A stretch of 64,000 nucleotides of DNA. It comes from Perkinsus olseni (lineage: Eukaryota; Perkinsozoa; Perkinsida; Perkinsidae). Positions 11,401-22,255 of this stretch are shown here, piece by piece (the first letter of the stretch is position 1; every line of letters begins with the position of its first letter). The position numbers and the translations under genes were made by a program. The notes below the pieces were generated by a model that saw only the letters and a list, made by a program, of their open reading frames with translations, was not told where the DNA came from and ran no database searches. Where the stretch lies: assembly GCA_013115135.1 (NCBI GenBank), contig JABANP010000256.1, positions 1-64,000 of the forward strand, given 5' to 3'.

Positions 11401-13945
11401 GATTATCAATGGCTTGCGGGATGAAGTCGAGGAATTGAAGTCGCGGTTGAGGAGTCGAGAAGAGCAGCTCGAAGCACACGCCAAGTGAGGGCTCCTGCTT
11501 CTCGAACAGTGGTTCCTATGTGGATTGCATTCAGGACTATGCAGATGATACTCGAGGAAGGGAACAAAGCTGAAGTAGAATGGGCGTTGTCAGGCCGAAC
11601 TAAGCCGGATGTGTACTAGAAACATCCTCAGGTTAACAGCCAGGCCTTTCGAGATCTGGAGAGCAAGTTTTACGCCACCACTGAGGAGCTCAGTATGTTA
11701 CCTGCCTCTCCATCTTGTTATGGAGGGACGTATGCATGCAGGTGATGTGAAGGCTGTTGCTGCTACTAGAGAGAAGCACATTCTTAAACTCCAAGAGGAT
11801 GTTCGTGAGCAGAGCCAGGAAGCTGAGGACGCCAGGGAGGAGACGCAGCGTAATAACGCCATCAACAGTATCCCCAGGAGCTGTCACTGTGAGGTGTCGA
11901 ATCATAGTTCTCAAGGCATAGCCCACGGATTAATCCCGCCAGATTCGAGCTCAGCTATAGGATGGGAAAGTTCAGGTATCCTAGAGGAAGGTAAAAAGCT
12001 CGCTCAGCGGCTGGCGAACCTCGAGCAGAAGCAGAAGTCTCGACTACAGCAACTTGACGCCGCTAAGAAAGAGAAGGATAAGTTGAGAGCTGAGCTGGAC
12101 AATGCACAGCAAAAGTCCGTTATGATGGAATGCGATGGGAGCTGATTATGCTTTCTGGATTCCAGGTTCAAGGATCTTGGTGATGCCTCCGCAGAGTCGG
12201 CTGCTTTAAGAGAGCAGATGCAGAAGGACAGACAGAAGATGAAGGCTCATTTAGCTAGCGTGGTGGCAGAGAAAGAACAAAGCCGAGGTAGGTTGGAAGC
12301 CATTCAAAGATGGCATCCTCATGCTCACCATCAGGGCGATCTAGCGGCTGCAAAAGAGAAGATAAACCAGTATCAGCGGGAGAAGGAAGATTTGCTCAGT
12401 GGGCAGAAGCTCACTGAATCGGAGCTGGAGAGGGTGAGGTGGGGATGGGACTCGGTCATTCTAGTGTTATTCGGCAATCGTGTTGGTCTGGCGAGCAGTC
12501 ATCCTCAATGTTCAAAGATCACACTGTTGGTGCAGGCAAGTGCGGAGCTCTCGGCCACACAGAAAGAGCTTCTATCCTCCCAGCGGCAGTCTGCAGAGGA
12601 AATAAATAGACTACAGACAGAACTAGAGGAGACCCAACGGGCACTGACTAAGAGTAAGGCAGGAAGCTAGAAGCCAGCTCTTAGCCCATAAGCATCATGC
12701 CGGCTGTAGGCCAGTCTGACAGTGAGAGCGGTACATATGGCACTCTGACATCGGGCGAGCAACGGGCAGTGGATGCCGAGGCCGAGCGTGACTCGCTCCA
12801 GGTGGAGCTCGGGAACATCCGGAGGGAGGTGGGCCTGCCTCGTGGATATCACCACCAATCTTTCGTTTTACATGTATGTCTTTCTTGTCGTCTGTTATTC
12901 AGTTGTCTGACGCTCGGGGGAAACTGGAATCATCGAAAGACAAGGCCAGTGAACTACGGAAGGAAATTTCGTCCCTCAAGGTGGAGGTTGAGAAGTTGAA
13001 GGCCGTACAAGGAGACAAGGATAAGGATGCAGCACGTTTATCGAATGCTCTTGAAGAGGTGGGCAGCAGTGAATTTCTCGACTCGCCAGAAAACCGCTGA
13101 GATCCCTTTCTCTAGATCGGTCGACTCCAAGGCCAGCTACGGCAGAGTGAAGCAAGAGTGTCGGAGGTCGCGGGAAAGCTGAGGTAAGCCAGCGCCGCCT
13201 GGGTGGAATAGCTTATCGTATTTGCTTTCGAGTGAGTTGCAACTTTCGTCTGGTCTGGTAGCACAAGGGGACTCGATAAAATGTCTGCTCGGGAAACGTT
13301 CTCAGAAGCTCCGAAACCGAGAAACGCACTACTGTGGAAGAAGCACGGACCACGAAGCTTCGAGTGGAGGAGCTAGAGGAGCAGCTGAAGGCAGCTCAGG
13401 AAGGTCTACAGGAGGCACAGTCTAGTGGTGAGGAAGGGGGAAAGGCTTGACGGCGTTAGCCACACTTTCTACTTCATTTTGATGACGCCGGATCTTTTTT
13501 CCTTCAGCCCGGCAGCAACCTGATAATCCCCCTTTCTCGGAGTCTACCTCAGTGGAGCCCTCATTCACACGGAGTAAGTCACGATATGCGATACACATGG
13601 AGTGAAGGCTATGCCTTGCATCATGGGGAGATCACAGGAGTTCCGCCCACTCTCGCGAATGTCTCGTCAGATACTGCTTCATCATCCTCGTCATATACAC
13701 CAAGGGGAGGGCTTGAACTGGAAAGGCACTGCAAGGAGGTGAGCCGCCGCAGCAGCAGTTCCGGCCCGATATGTGTGAATACCTATCTTCAGCTGGAGAG
13801 GAAGTTCGAGGTGTCCCTACAAGCACTGGGTCAGCTACAAGAAGAGCTTGACGAGTCCAAGGAGGTGGCTGCCATGTACAAGTCGATGTTGAGAAGCCAA
13901 GTTGAGGACGACACGGCGTCTACTACCTCTCACCGGCAACCGTGA
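8471..13945 (+). CDS. TMF1-like golgin, long coiled coil
   Basis: A giant gene with many small exons. Exon 1 (8471-8569) and exon 2 (8620-8851) are joined by a 50-nt intron and exon 2 to the large exon 3 (8901-11484) by a 49-nt intron, all in frame. The N-terminus MWDWKKVTTAYNKVANS resembles the amphipathic start of TMF1. Exon 3 encodes about 860 residues of acidic, Ser/Ala/Gly/Glu-rich, probably disordered sequence. Exons from about 11.6 kb encode heptad-rich coiled coil. The last exon ends with ALGQLQEELDESKEVAAMYK, which matches the C-terminal TMF/TATA-binding conserved block (a Rab6-binding region in animals). TMF1 golgins tether vesicles at the Golgi. The long acidic insert is far larger than in animal TMF1. 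Middle exon edges are approximate. Confidence 0.65.
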
Positions 13946-14586
13946 ACAGTCCCCCGTTTTATAGAATGTCACACTTGGACATCATAAACTTGCATCATTA
14001 GTTGTTGTTGTGGTCTCCCTCCTTCTGTTTACCTACGGGCTTTAGTTGTCCTATGGACACTGGAACACTACACAGGGAGATTATCTGACGATGGTCATGT
14101 GTTCATGCATGATGAGCAGCGGCCACCATACTACAGTACAGGTTCGGAGGCGATCTGATAAGAATAAGCAAGGGGTCGTCTGAAATTACTAGAAGTGTCT
14201 CACTCTCCTTATTTGATCATTAGTAATTGATGTATGATAGTTGGTCATGTTGTTGCCTCCATAAATGTACCTGAATAAGGAGGAGAGGGTTGCCCCTTAC
14301 CGATCCTCCAAATCTATACCTACCTTGCCTTCCCAGCAGACCCCTTATAGGTTTCGCATACACCTCGGACGTAGTCGTTATAAAACGTCCCTGAATCTAG
14401 CATTTCGCGTCGGCCGATTTTCCGGTGTCCCACCGTAAGGCATTCGCTTGGCTTTCTCAGCCAGTCTGCTGGTGGTGATGTCCCATACCCCCAACCACTT
14501 CTCCGTGTCACAGCTCCTCTGTCGGCGCCGTCGCCCAGTTGAACGCTGCGAGGATGATGAGCGAGCAGTGTAGGAATGGTTCTTCC
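13946..14586. other. intergenic, unresolved open frame on minus strand
   Basis: 3' flank of the golgin gene. A 63-residue minus-strand frame at 14320-14511 has a natural-looking composition, but I found no start or splice partners for it. It may be a lost end of the small gene to its right. Nothing else is visible. Confidence 0.35.
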
Positions 14587-14950
14587 TCAGTAGGCCGCAG
14601 TCAATGACGGGGAACCTGAGCGTCGCCCTCCAGCTCCAAGAGTATGCCTTCCCTCACTTATGAACATTCTCGATTGTCCTTCCCCCATCACTAAGTGGAT
14701 GGTATCTATGAGGCCAGTAGCCTCGATCACATGCCTGTGAAGATCATGCCAGGGATCAACCTGCAGTTTCCACCTACTTCCCTCCATAACATATCTCGAC
14801 GAGCTGGTGTCCCAGTGTCGGATGGCCAGAAGTTAGCTATACCGACACGTGCCATAACAGACAGGATTCGTGACAAATGCTACCCCTTACCCCACTCCGT
14901 ATGAACACGACAACACTACTGAGGTCGGTAACATCTCCCACTTTTGGCAT
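14587..14950 (-). CDS. small spliced protein of unknown function
   Basis: Three exons join by frame: 14891-14950, 14778-14836 and from 14734. They are separated by introns of 54 and 43 nt with good GT and AG ends. A third, 42-nt intron is optional because it is a multiple of three. The product is about 75-90 residues: MPKVGDVTDLSSVVVFIRSG, then a segment with HQLVEICYGGK, then VIEATGLIDTIHLVMGEG, and a stop at 14587-14589. The start is only 25 bp from the stop of the next gene on the same strand, so the two could be one transcription unit or even one gene. No family recognised. Confidence 0.45.
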
Positions 14951-14975
14951 CGCGTGCATGCTACACGAGTTACTC

Positions 14976-17577
14976 TCAATGGTAACCGAGAAGACTGCTT
15001 TGCCTTCCGAGTGGTTTCGGTAGTGGAAATATTCGTGGTGTGATGCCGAGGACAGCCCTTAAGGTGCGGTACTGCCGCTGCCCTATATGGAACCAAACCA
15101 TCCTCCTTCGTCGTACTGGCGCCCGTCTCGTGGCCGCGGGGACAACGACAATGCCATTGCGCAGCTGTTCTTCCCTCCTCTCAAGCTCGCTTTCCGTCAG
15201 CCATGATCTCGATTTAGGTATCATGGGGACAACCTTACTGGTCACAGCCCAGGCATTCTTCGCCCACTCCACAAATACTTCACTTGGCAGTTCAATGAGG
15301 ATTCCTTGTCTATTCTGCGGGCTCGTGTAGAGTCTAACCAACACCCGACCCTCTCCGCCCTCCATCGGGTGGCCTCCAGAGTACGCACCTGCGACTATGC
15401 TCGCTTGTTGTTGTTCCACGAGCGTATCCTCGAGCATGACTGGCACCTCCCTCGGCGGCTCATTGCTATTCATAAGTTCACCCCCTCCCAGCATGGATTC
15501 TGTCGTGTAGTCCTCTCCTTCCCTGTCTCCCTCTAGGGCCCGCCATCTTATATTCTGCCCCAGACTGTCGTACCTCAGCCAACCATCTACTGCTGCAGCA
15601 GCCCCTCTCCCGCTCATCTCCAACAGACCGTGCTCTCGCAGAGCCCCGTGAATACGAACTGGCTCGCTTTGGTCCCCATCGAAGCTCGCGTAGCGATCGC
15701 GATTGCGATGACGGTCGACGGACGATGGATTGAGTCGCTGTCGTCTCCAGCTACTCCTACTAGACGTCCCCCTCCTCCCCTTACCTCTCACCTTACTTAT
15801 CCCGGAGCCCCTCTTCCCCTTGGATAACGCAGTTCTTCCAGGCACCGGCCCTCCTCTCACAGCAAGGCTTGAATGGAGCTCCTCGGCAGGGACCCCATCC
15901 TCGATGCACCAAGAGCGTAACTCATTTGCATCAGCGTTACTCATCCTGCTGCTGCCACTGTAGCTGCTGTCCGTTAATCGAACTTGTTCCTCCGTCGAGT
16001 CTCCCCATATTTCCCTTATCACCGCATCTGGCGCTGACAGCAACTCGAGGCCCCACACCTCCGATATCTCCTCCGTCGTGGCATCCTGCTGCTGTGCTCC
16101 CCACTCCCGATATGCTAAGTGTTGCTCGGGTGTCTGAGTCCCCTCATCGTTGACAGTATATAGTCCCCGTGTATCAGTGTTCATCCCCACCTTCCCGACC
16201 GCTTCCCCGCCGCAGGCAGTATCCCGAGTACGTGGGCCCGGTGGGGTCTGCGTCATCGAGGATGCCATCTCAGTGTGGAAAGGATCGACCCCTCGGTGGG
16301 AATGTCGGACTTCGGGCGTCTGTGAGGAGCCAGTCCTCACGAGTAACTGCTCGTATTGCGATCCCGCCTCAGCCAACTTGAGGGCATCTTCTCCCAGTTG
16401 CACAGATCTATACTCAATGACAGGAGTTTGTGTTCCACCTTGCCGACTGGTAATCAGGTCTGTAGTATCCGTCGACCCTTGCCTTCTCATCACTATCGTT
16501 GTATTGCTCGACACGCTTCTGCTCTGAGTGGGGGGTGTCTGCGTGATGACCGTGCTACACTCGACCCCCGCACCGGCGTCCACCCCAGTATCTCGATACT
16601 GCATCCTAGGGGTCTGCGTATCAGCATGCTTCACATGGCCATAGTCAGGAGGTTGGTACCAGTTCTCGCTCCCCAACAGGGGTATGTCATCTCCCACGAG
16701 ATTCGTTCTTCGAATAATCAGCCTTGTCCCGTCGCCAATCAACTCTGGTGTGGTTCGGTAGTCCTGGCCAACCCCGGAGTCCTTCCTCGCTACGCGTGCG
16801 GTCTGGCAGGACCCATCCACATATTGCTTAGAACGCCGCTTTTTATCGTCCAGTGGATCAACACCATCAGCACAGGAACCTCTGCACCCACACATTGGGC
16901 AACACCCGTTCTCATCCTCATGAGCCCCTCCCACGATAGCGCCAATAATCAATTCTTCACATCCTCCAACCTCAGCTGGGGTTCGCGTGCGAGGGCTCCA
17001 CCCAAGTGGTGACGTGTTGGCGTTCAGTACTCGCCAGCTTTCACTCCCTCTTGCTGGGGACTCAGCGACAGTGCTGGCTATCAGACTGTCTTGATTACCT
17101 GCCTCAGACCAACGCCGTTTCACGTGACTCGAAATATCTGTCTGAATCTCCTGACAGTGGGAGGCAGTCAGATCTCTTGAGTTGCACTGAGGGATGGTTA
17201 TCGATATCTTTTGCTTGCGGCCTTCCAAGAAAGGTAAAGCCTTAGACGACACCTCTACCCTCGGTGACTTCCACGCGGCTACTAGAGTGTCACATATCAC
17301 AGCTTGATTCCTGTACCTAAAACGCACAGGAGATGCTCGCTCAAGTTAATGATAGAAGTCGAACGATCAAAGAGCCTCACTCTTTCTGTAATGCTAAAAT
17401 TGCCAGCAAGAGTTCCGTTGTCTCCGTATCTCTGTCGGTATTATGCCGCCTGAACTTCCCTATCGCCGCCTTTTGCCGCCGCTCTAGCTTCGCTATCCTC
17501 TTGTACATCAATGACCTCTCCTTTGTCAACAGCGCTATGGTCGCTGAATGCGAGGCTTCCGAAATAACTGGGTTCAT
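14976..17577 (-). CDS. TQT-repeat protein, possible LC8-binding scaffold
   Basis: Two exons (17381-17577 and 14976-17316) joined across a 64-nt intron give 845 residues. Exon 1 is a short basic helical region (LLTKERSLMYKRIAKLERRQ), likely coiled coil. The middle of exon 2 holds a ladder of TQTP motifs at 16128-16619: ADTQTP, VITQTP, GGTQTP, SSQTP, SMTQTP and EGTQTP, spaced about 24-38 residues apart. An IQTD motif lies nearer the N-terminus. TQT is the core of the motif bound by dynein light chain LC8, and proteins with many such sites form LC8-stapled dimers. A Cys cluster (CCPMCGCRGSC) precedes the ladder and a Lys/Arg-rich stretch follows it. The C-terminal 130 residues look folded but unrecognised. 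Function is inferred from motifs only. Confidence 0.6.
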
Positions 17578-18372
17578 GGAGGTGACCACAATATAGTCTG
17601 CACAGGGCACGCGTGTGATTCACAGATTCACTAGAGTAGCCTCTCAATAACAGCGGAGAATGATAGTGTCCACGATGACTTAGTCTCGTCGCGTTGAAGC
17701 CTGCACGCATTAAGCACTCGAATCTTGCACACTTACGTTTCCTCAACGCGATATTCCGTGGCGCTGCCGTGCAACACAACCTTATCATCTTGTGATACGC
17801 CGTTGAACCAAACTTACCAGAGAGCTAACATCGAGTAACAGCTCATCGTATATATACACGACAGGTTCTGTGGAAGCATGCCCTGGAATGTCCATAAACC
17901 GCAATAAGACCATCGGATCGTGAAGGCGCCCGCACAATTCATCAGGTTTTGCGTCACCATTCAGCTACGGTCACGCGGTTGGAAGGCCATGACCCGCTGA
18001 TTAATGCGGCATGTTAAATTCATCCTCTGCAGCCGAGCATCGCTGGTCTAGATTCACTAGCATCCACCAGTCCACAGGGCAAGCTAGTTGCAGTGTGTGC
18101 TGTGCTAGCGTGGCGCTAGGGCACTTTCGCAAACAGAGATCGGTGAGTCTACGGATGCGGGGAGGATATACCTTCTGTTACAAGAACGGCGTTTTAGACG
18201 TGTTATGGAGTCTATTGTGTTAGCCTGTGTGAAATCGTGTGGTAGGTGTTTGTAGAAGCTCTTCGCATCGTTGAATGGTGTAAAACGTTTGCAGAATGGA
18301 TTTTACCGACTGAGTGTTGTCAGCCTTTTTCAATTTTCCCGTGAGAGCCTTTCTCATCTTCCTGCTGTAAAA
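17578..18372. other. intergenic, divergent promoter region
   Basis: Lies between the starts of two divergent genes. Short open frames on both strands are not supported by composition or splice joins. No repeat or RNA gene was recognised. Confidence 0.4.
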
Positions 18373-19596
18373 ATGGTTTGTTGTGGGAAGACGACCTTGT
18401 ATATACTGGGCCTCTTGATCTTCGGCTCACTCAACACTATGTGCACCAAGCTGCAGTTTGAGATGACCTCGGTCGGTATCAATGGGGATGTCAAGCACTT
18501 CATGAAGCCCTGGTTCGGAACATTGACTATGTTCATGGGTATGTGTATCGTGCTTTTCATCCACTTCATCGACGTCTTTATCGACCGCGTGAAGGCTAAG
18601 AGACGCCATGGTGCGGGCTATGAAGCTCTCTTGCAACAGCCGCAGAACCAGCAGAAGGCCGAGAATGCCGAGCCTAGTTTTTGGAAAGCTGGTATATTGA
18701 TCTTGCTTCCAGCTATGTTCGATTTGATCGCCACGACTATGTCCTTCGTTGGTTTGCTGTATAACTCGGCATCTGTATGGCAGATGTTGCGAGGCTCTAT
18801 GATCATTTTTTCTGCCATATTTTCCGTTTGCTTCCTCGGTCGGAAGCTCTACGGCTATCATTGGTTTGGAGTCTTCATGTGTGTGGTCGCCATCTGCTTG
18901 GTAGGCGTCGCAAATATCATGTCCGGCTCGTCCGCTACGTCCCATGCTAGTACTGGTCTGATGGTCTTTGGAATGATTATGATCGTCGCCTCGCAGGTTA
19001 TCCAGTCACTTCAAATCGTAACTGAAGAGAAGCTCTTGAAAGGTTACACTATTGCACCCTTCCACATCGTCGGTATGGAAGGAGTTTGGGGTACCCTCAT
19101 CTTGTTTATCCTCGTATTTCCGCTGTTGTATGTCATTCCCGGCAAGGATGAAGGCTCTGCCGAGAATACGTTGGACACGATGGTTATGATTGAGAACAAC
19201 AAAAATCTGCAGATTATGGTCGGTGTTTACATTGTCTCTGTTTTCACCTACAATATGGCTGGAATGTTAGTAACTTATGCGCTTTCTGCAGTGCATCGGA
19301 CCATGCTGGAGGCGACAAGAACTGCTGTTATCTGGGTCTGTGATCTGATAATCCAGTACTTCATTGCCCCTGGTTCTAACTTCGGTGAAGTGTGGACTGC
19401 GTGGTCTTGGCTCCAGCTTTTCGGCTTCCTCCTACTCGTGTTGGGTCAGGCCGTCTACTCTGACCTTGTCAAGGTTCCTGGCTTCTATTACCCACCAAAG
19501 CCGCAGGTTGTCGCGATGATGAAGTCGCCTGCTAGCGTGCGGTGTAATGTCCCGGAGGTCGGCGAAGCCGTTACGGACGGAACTCGCCAGGGTTAA
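18373..19596 (+). CDS. SLC35F6-like drug/metabolite transporter
   Basis: Intronless, 407 residues from the ATG at 18373, the first in-frame ATG (the frame is open further upstream without one). About ten hydrophobic helices are present in the EamA/nucleotide-sugar-transporter fold. Family marks include the first-helix motif FGSLNTMCTKLQFEM, the ASVWQMLRGSMIIFSAIFS block of the mid-region, and VIQSLQIVTEEKLLKGY. These match the SLC35F6 (ANT2-binding protein, lysosomal or mitochondrial membrane) subgroup. A short charged loop (about residues 75-100) separates the first helices. The C-terminal tail is cytosolic. The transported solute is not established for this family. Confidence 0.92.
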   Translation: MVCCGKTTLYILGLLIFGSLNTMCTKLQFEMTSVGINGDVKHFMKPWFGTLTMFMGMCIVLFIHFIDVFIDRVKAKRRHGAGYEALLQQPQNQQKAENAEPSFWKAGILILLPAMFDLIATTMSFVGLLYNSASVWQMLRGSMIIFSAIFSVCFLGRKLYGYHWFGVFMCVVAICLVGVANIMSGSSATSHASTGLMVFGMIMIVASQVIQSLQIVTEEKLLKGYTIAPFHIVGMEGVWGTLILFILVFPLLYVIPGKDEGSAENTLDTMVMIENNKNLQIMVGVYIVSVFTYNMAGMLVTYALSAVHRTMLEATRTAVIWVCDLIIQYFIAPGSNFGEVWTAWSWLQLFGFLLLVLGQAVYSDLVKVPGFYYPPKPQVVAMMKSPASVRCNVPEVGEAVTDGTRQG

Positions 19597-21254
19597 GGGA
19601 TGCTTACTGCAGTCCTTTTTGTGTTGTATAGGGAACTATTGTCTTCTCTACTTTGATAGCCCTGTCGAATTCAAAGTGCGAGCTCCATAATGTCGCTCGT
19701 AAGGAACTCGCGTATAGAGATAAGTTTATTGGTGATCACGAGAGGCTAATCTATGATGAGAGATGTTAACTCAGAGGAGAAGCTGCTTCGCTTCTCTGCC
19801 CTGACTCTCCGTTTCTTCACCGTTTACACGAGTATCGAAGTTGTACTCGTTCAACTCGCTATTGTCGGTCTAGGCCGCAAGTACTATATCCGGGATATTA
19901 GCGCAATTGTTGTGTTGTCAGTTGAGTTTGGTTGAGGATAGTGCGATTTCTAGCACTGAATTCAGAACTAAATTGTTGATGCTCAGAGTCATCACACGGA
20001 TCATACACTCATGCGACCAGTATTAAAAATAATCCCGGCTTGATTGGACGCTCCGTCCTAGGTTGTAAGCCCACTTCCTCGTTGCGTTTATGATATTCTC
20101 TAGCTCTGCTATCCGGGTCTGAGGAACAAGTTTCATCATTAGACGCAACTCCATATTGATGCACATTCGCTTCTTCCAGTTCCTTCTGCACAATGTGTAT
20201 CTTATCGCAATATATATTACAACAGGGTGTTTCTTGCTTCAGCCTAAAAAGAGAAGGACTATCACTGGACTTTTGAGGGAGCCTAAGTTTGAGCCCACCC
20301 GGAGTCTACCTGTATAGCCGCTTCAGGCAGTCTTTCTGTCTTTCTGCGTTCGTCAATCTGTCCCATAGTTCGCGCCGTGTGTAAGCACTCTGAGCCGAGC
20401 GGCTACTGACGAGCTTTCATCGATGCGACTCACATATTCACACGCTTCGCAAAATTGCGACGGTGAGAGCGACTTGCTCCGTATCATTCCTGGAAACAGT
20501 GAACTTGAGACTACTAGAGCCGCTGCGGCAATGGATGGTCAGTTGTCCCGGGAGCTCGTGCAGCGTGCGAATGTCAAGTTAAGCATCAGTTCCATGTGTA
20601 ACACGAGAGTAAAAGTTTTTCAGAAACATGCGAATCTCGATACAAAATCATGTTGGTCTTCAACTACTCGTCTGAGTTGGGCTCATACCCGCTACGCGTC
20701 TGCTGAGGCGCTTTCTCTCTTGGCGAGCAGCTAAGCGAGCTGCCTTCTCCAGCCCTTGGCACCGCTCCGATACCTCTCGGCGCACCATATGCAGAGTAAC
20801 CTGAATTGAATGGCAGAGTTCAACTACCACTAGAGGAATGTCCTACGGCAGTGAGACTACAGCTGTGTCTCACCTTGTTTTTGAGGTATTCCGTCAGATT
20901 CCCCGGCTGGAAGTGTGCGGCGATATACCGCTTACGCCATCTATGAATGAACTTCTCTCCCTGCCGCCTGATCCTCTTGGGTGCGAATGGTGGCAGGCCA
21001 TCCGTCCAGGAACCACCCTATGACAAGGGACGTGAATCATGCATTTGGGGATACACGTGGCAATACGGTGAGGTTGTGCCTGGTCTACAACTTGAAAATC
21101 ACACAGTAAGAAGTGAAAATGAACGGTCAGGCTGAAGGATTCCACCCTTTCGAAGGATGCGGCGCCTTGCCCGACATGTTCGGAACAAACTCGGGAAGAG
21201 GCAGTTCGTTTGAGCCATTAAATAACAAGTAACCCCAGGTATACCATCCTGGCT
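19597..21254. other. intergenic with weak open frames
   Basis: No confident gene. A plus-strand ATG frame of 103 residues at 20423-20734 and one of 61 residues at 20838-21023 are possible small genes or exons. A minus-strand frame at 20009-20191 (QKELEEANVHQYG) is preceded by a pyrimidine-rich AG acceptor and could be the last exon of a minus gene. None joins to anything recognisable. Confidence 0.3.
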
Positions 21255-22106
21255 CTAAGGGTTATGATCTTCGTGGGTGAGAGCGATAGGCGGCAGCCTT
21301 GAAACGGCATGAAAAGGAGTGAACATGAACATACCCTTCGAACATGGAACTTGAGCTTCTGTGCTGCCATGTACGGTAAGGCTGCATCTCTGGCGTCCAT
21401 CCGAAACTTGTCTAGATTCTCTTTGAACTGCTCAGTTCGGTGTGTGTACTAGAAAAACAAAAACATCGTCCAGAATATCCCCGATGGCCGAATGCTCTAC
21501 TTCAGCGTGCCATTGAACGAAATGGTCATCCAACTCATCCCACGATATCCCATGAGATGATGACAACTTCCACAATGCATCCAATCTAGCTCTGAGTCAA
21601 ACAAACAACACTGTGCACACGGGAGGAGGGGGTCTGCTGCGATCTTCGGAATCGGCTCACCTATTCCTGCCAATCTGTGCCTTCACTAACGGCGATGGCT
21701 CGGTTCTATCGGTTTGTGATGCGAGGGGCGTGAATGGCTCAGCCCTGGCCATCTCAAGGGAGGGGTTCGGCCACATAGGATGCGCCAAGGACGGCGCCGC
21801 GTCGCCTTTCCATGACGATGATAAAACCTGTCCTGTGACAGGAGCCTCTTGAAGCCCCATCCGCTCAAATCTGACAACGACATGAGATGAGGTAAAGTGA
21901 TGCCAAGGACTTGAGACCCACTCAAGGTCCACCCATTCGTCCTGAGGCACGAGAGGTTGCCGAAGCTTCCAAAGTGGAGATTCCTCGAAGTCCACTGGCC
22001 GTGGAGGGAGGGGAGCTGTCTGAGCCCTCGCGGTAGCGAATGCACGCGCTGACTGAAACCACTGGCGAGCGAGGATGCCCGACGCTTGCTGCCGAGTAAG
22101 GAGCAT
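21255..22106 (-). CDS. small protein with mitochondrial-type presequence
   Basis: Starts MLLTRQQASGILARQWFQSA, an amphipathic Arg/Ala/Ser-rich leader with no acids that looks like a mitochondrial transit peptide. Then comes a Pro/Trp-rich region (SPLWKLRQPLVPQDEWVDLE). Later exons can be followed: one with HGISWDELDDHFVQWHAEVE near 21480-21590, one with MDARDAALPYMAAQKLKFHV near 21353-21420, and a short last exon ending at 21255-21257. The final intron is about 37 nt. No family recognised. Mitochondrial location is inferred from the leader alone. Confidence 0.5.
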
Positions 22107-22255
22107 TGTAGAGAAAACTTTGAAAACAAGAAGCTTGTACTGGGCAACTGCCAACCAATGTGTAGCCAACACAATGCTTACGCCGAAGCTTAATTTTTAA
22201 AGACGTCTGAAATCTGTGGGAGAATGGGCAGCATCGCAAAGAACAGGAGAAGGCC

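Noticed and set aside
10528..11484. Long minus-strand frame of 318 codons
   Set aside because: It is an antisense shadow of the acidic Ser/Glu-rich golgin exon: Ser- and Leu-rich peptide mirrors of GAG/AGC codons.
15040..17012. Several plus-strand frames over the TQT gene
   Set aside because: Antisense shadows of a 2.3-kb minus exon; they are Pro/Ser/Leu-rich and broken, and do not join.
18427..18945. Minus-strand frame opposite the SLC35F6-like gene
   Set aside because: Opposite a clearly identified membrane protein; the composition follows from hydrophobic codons read backwards.
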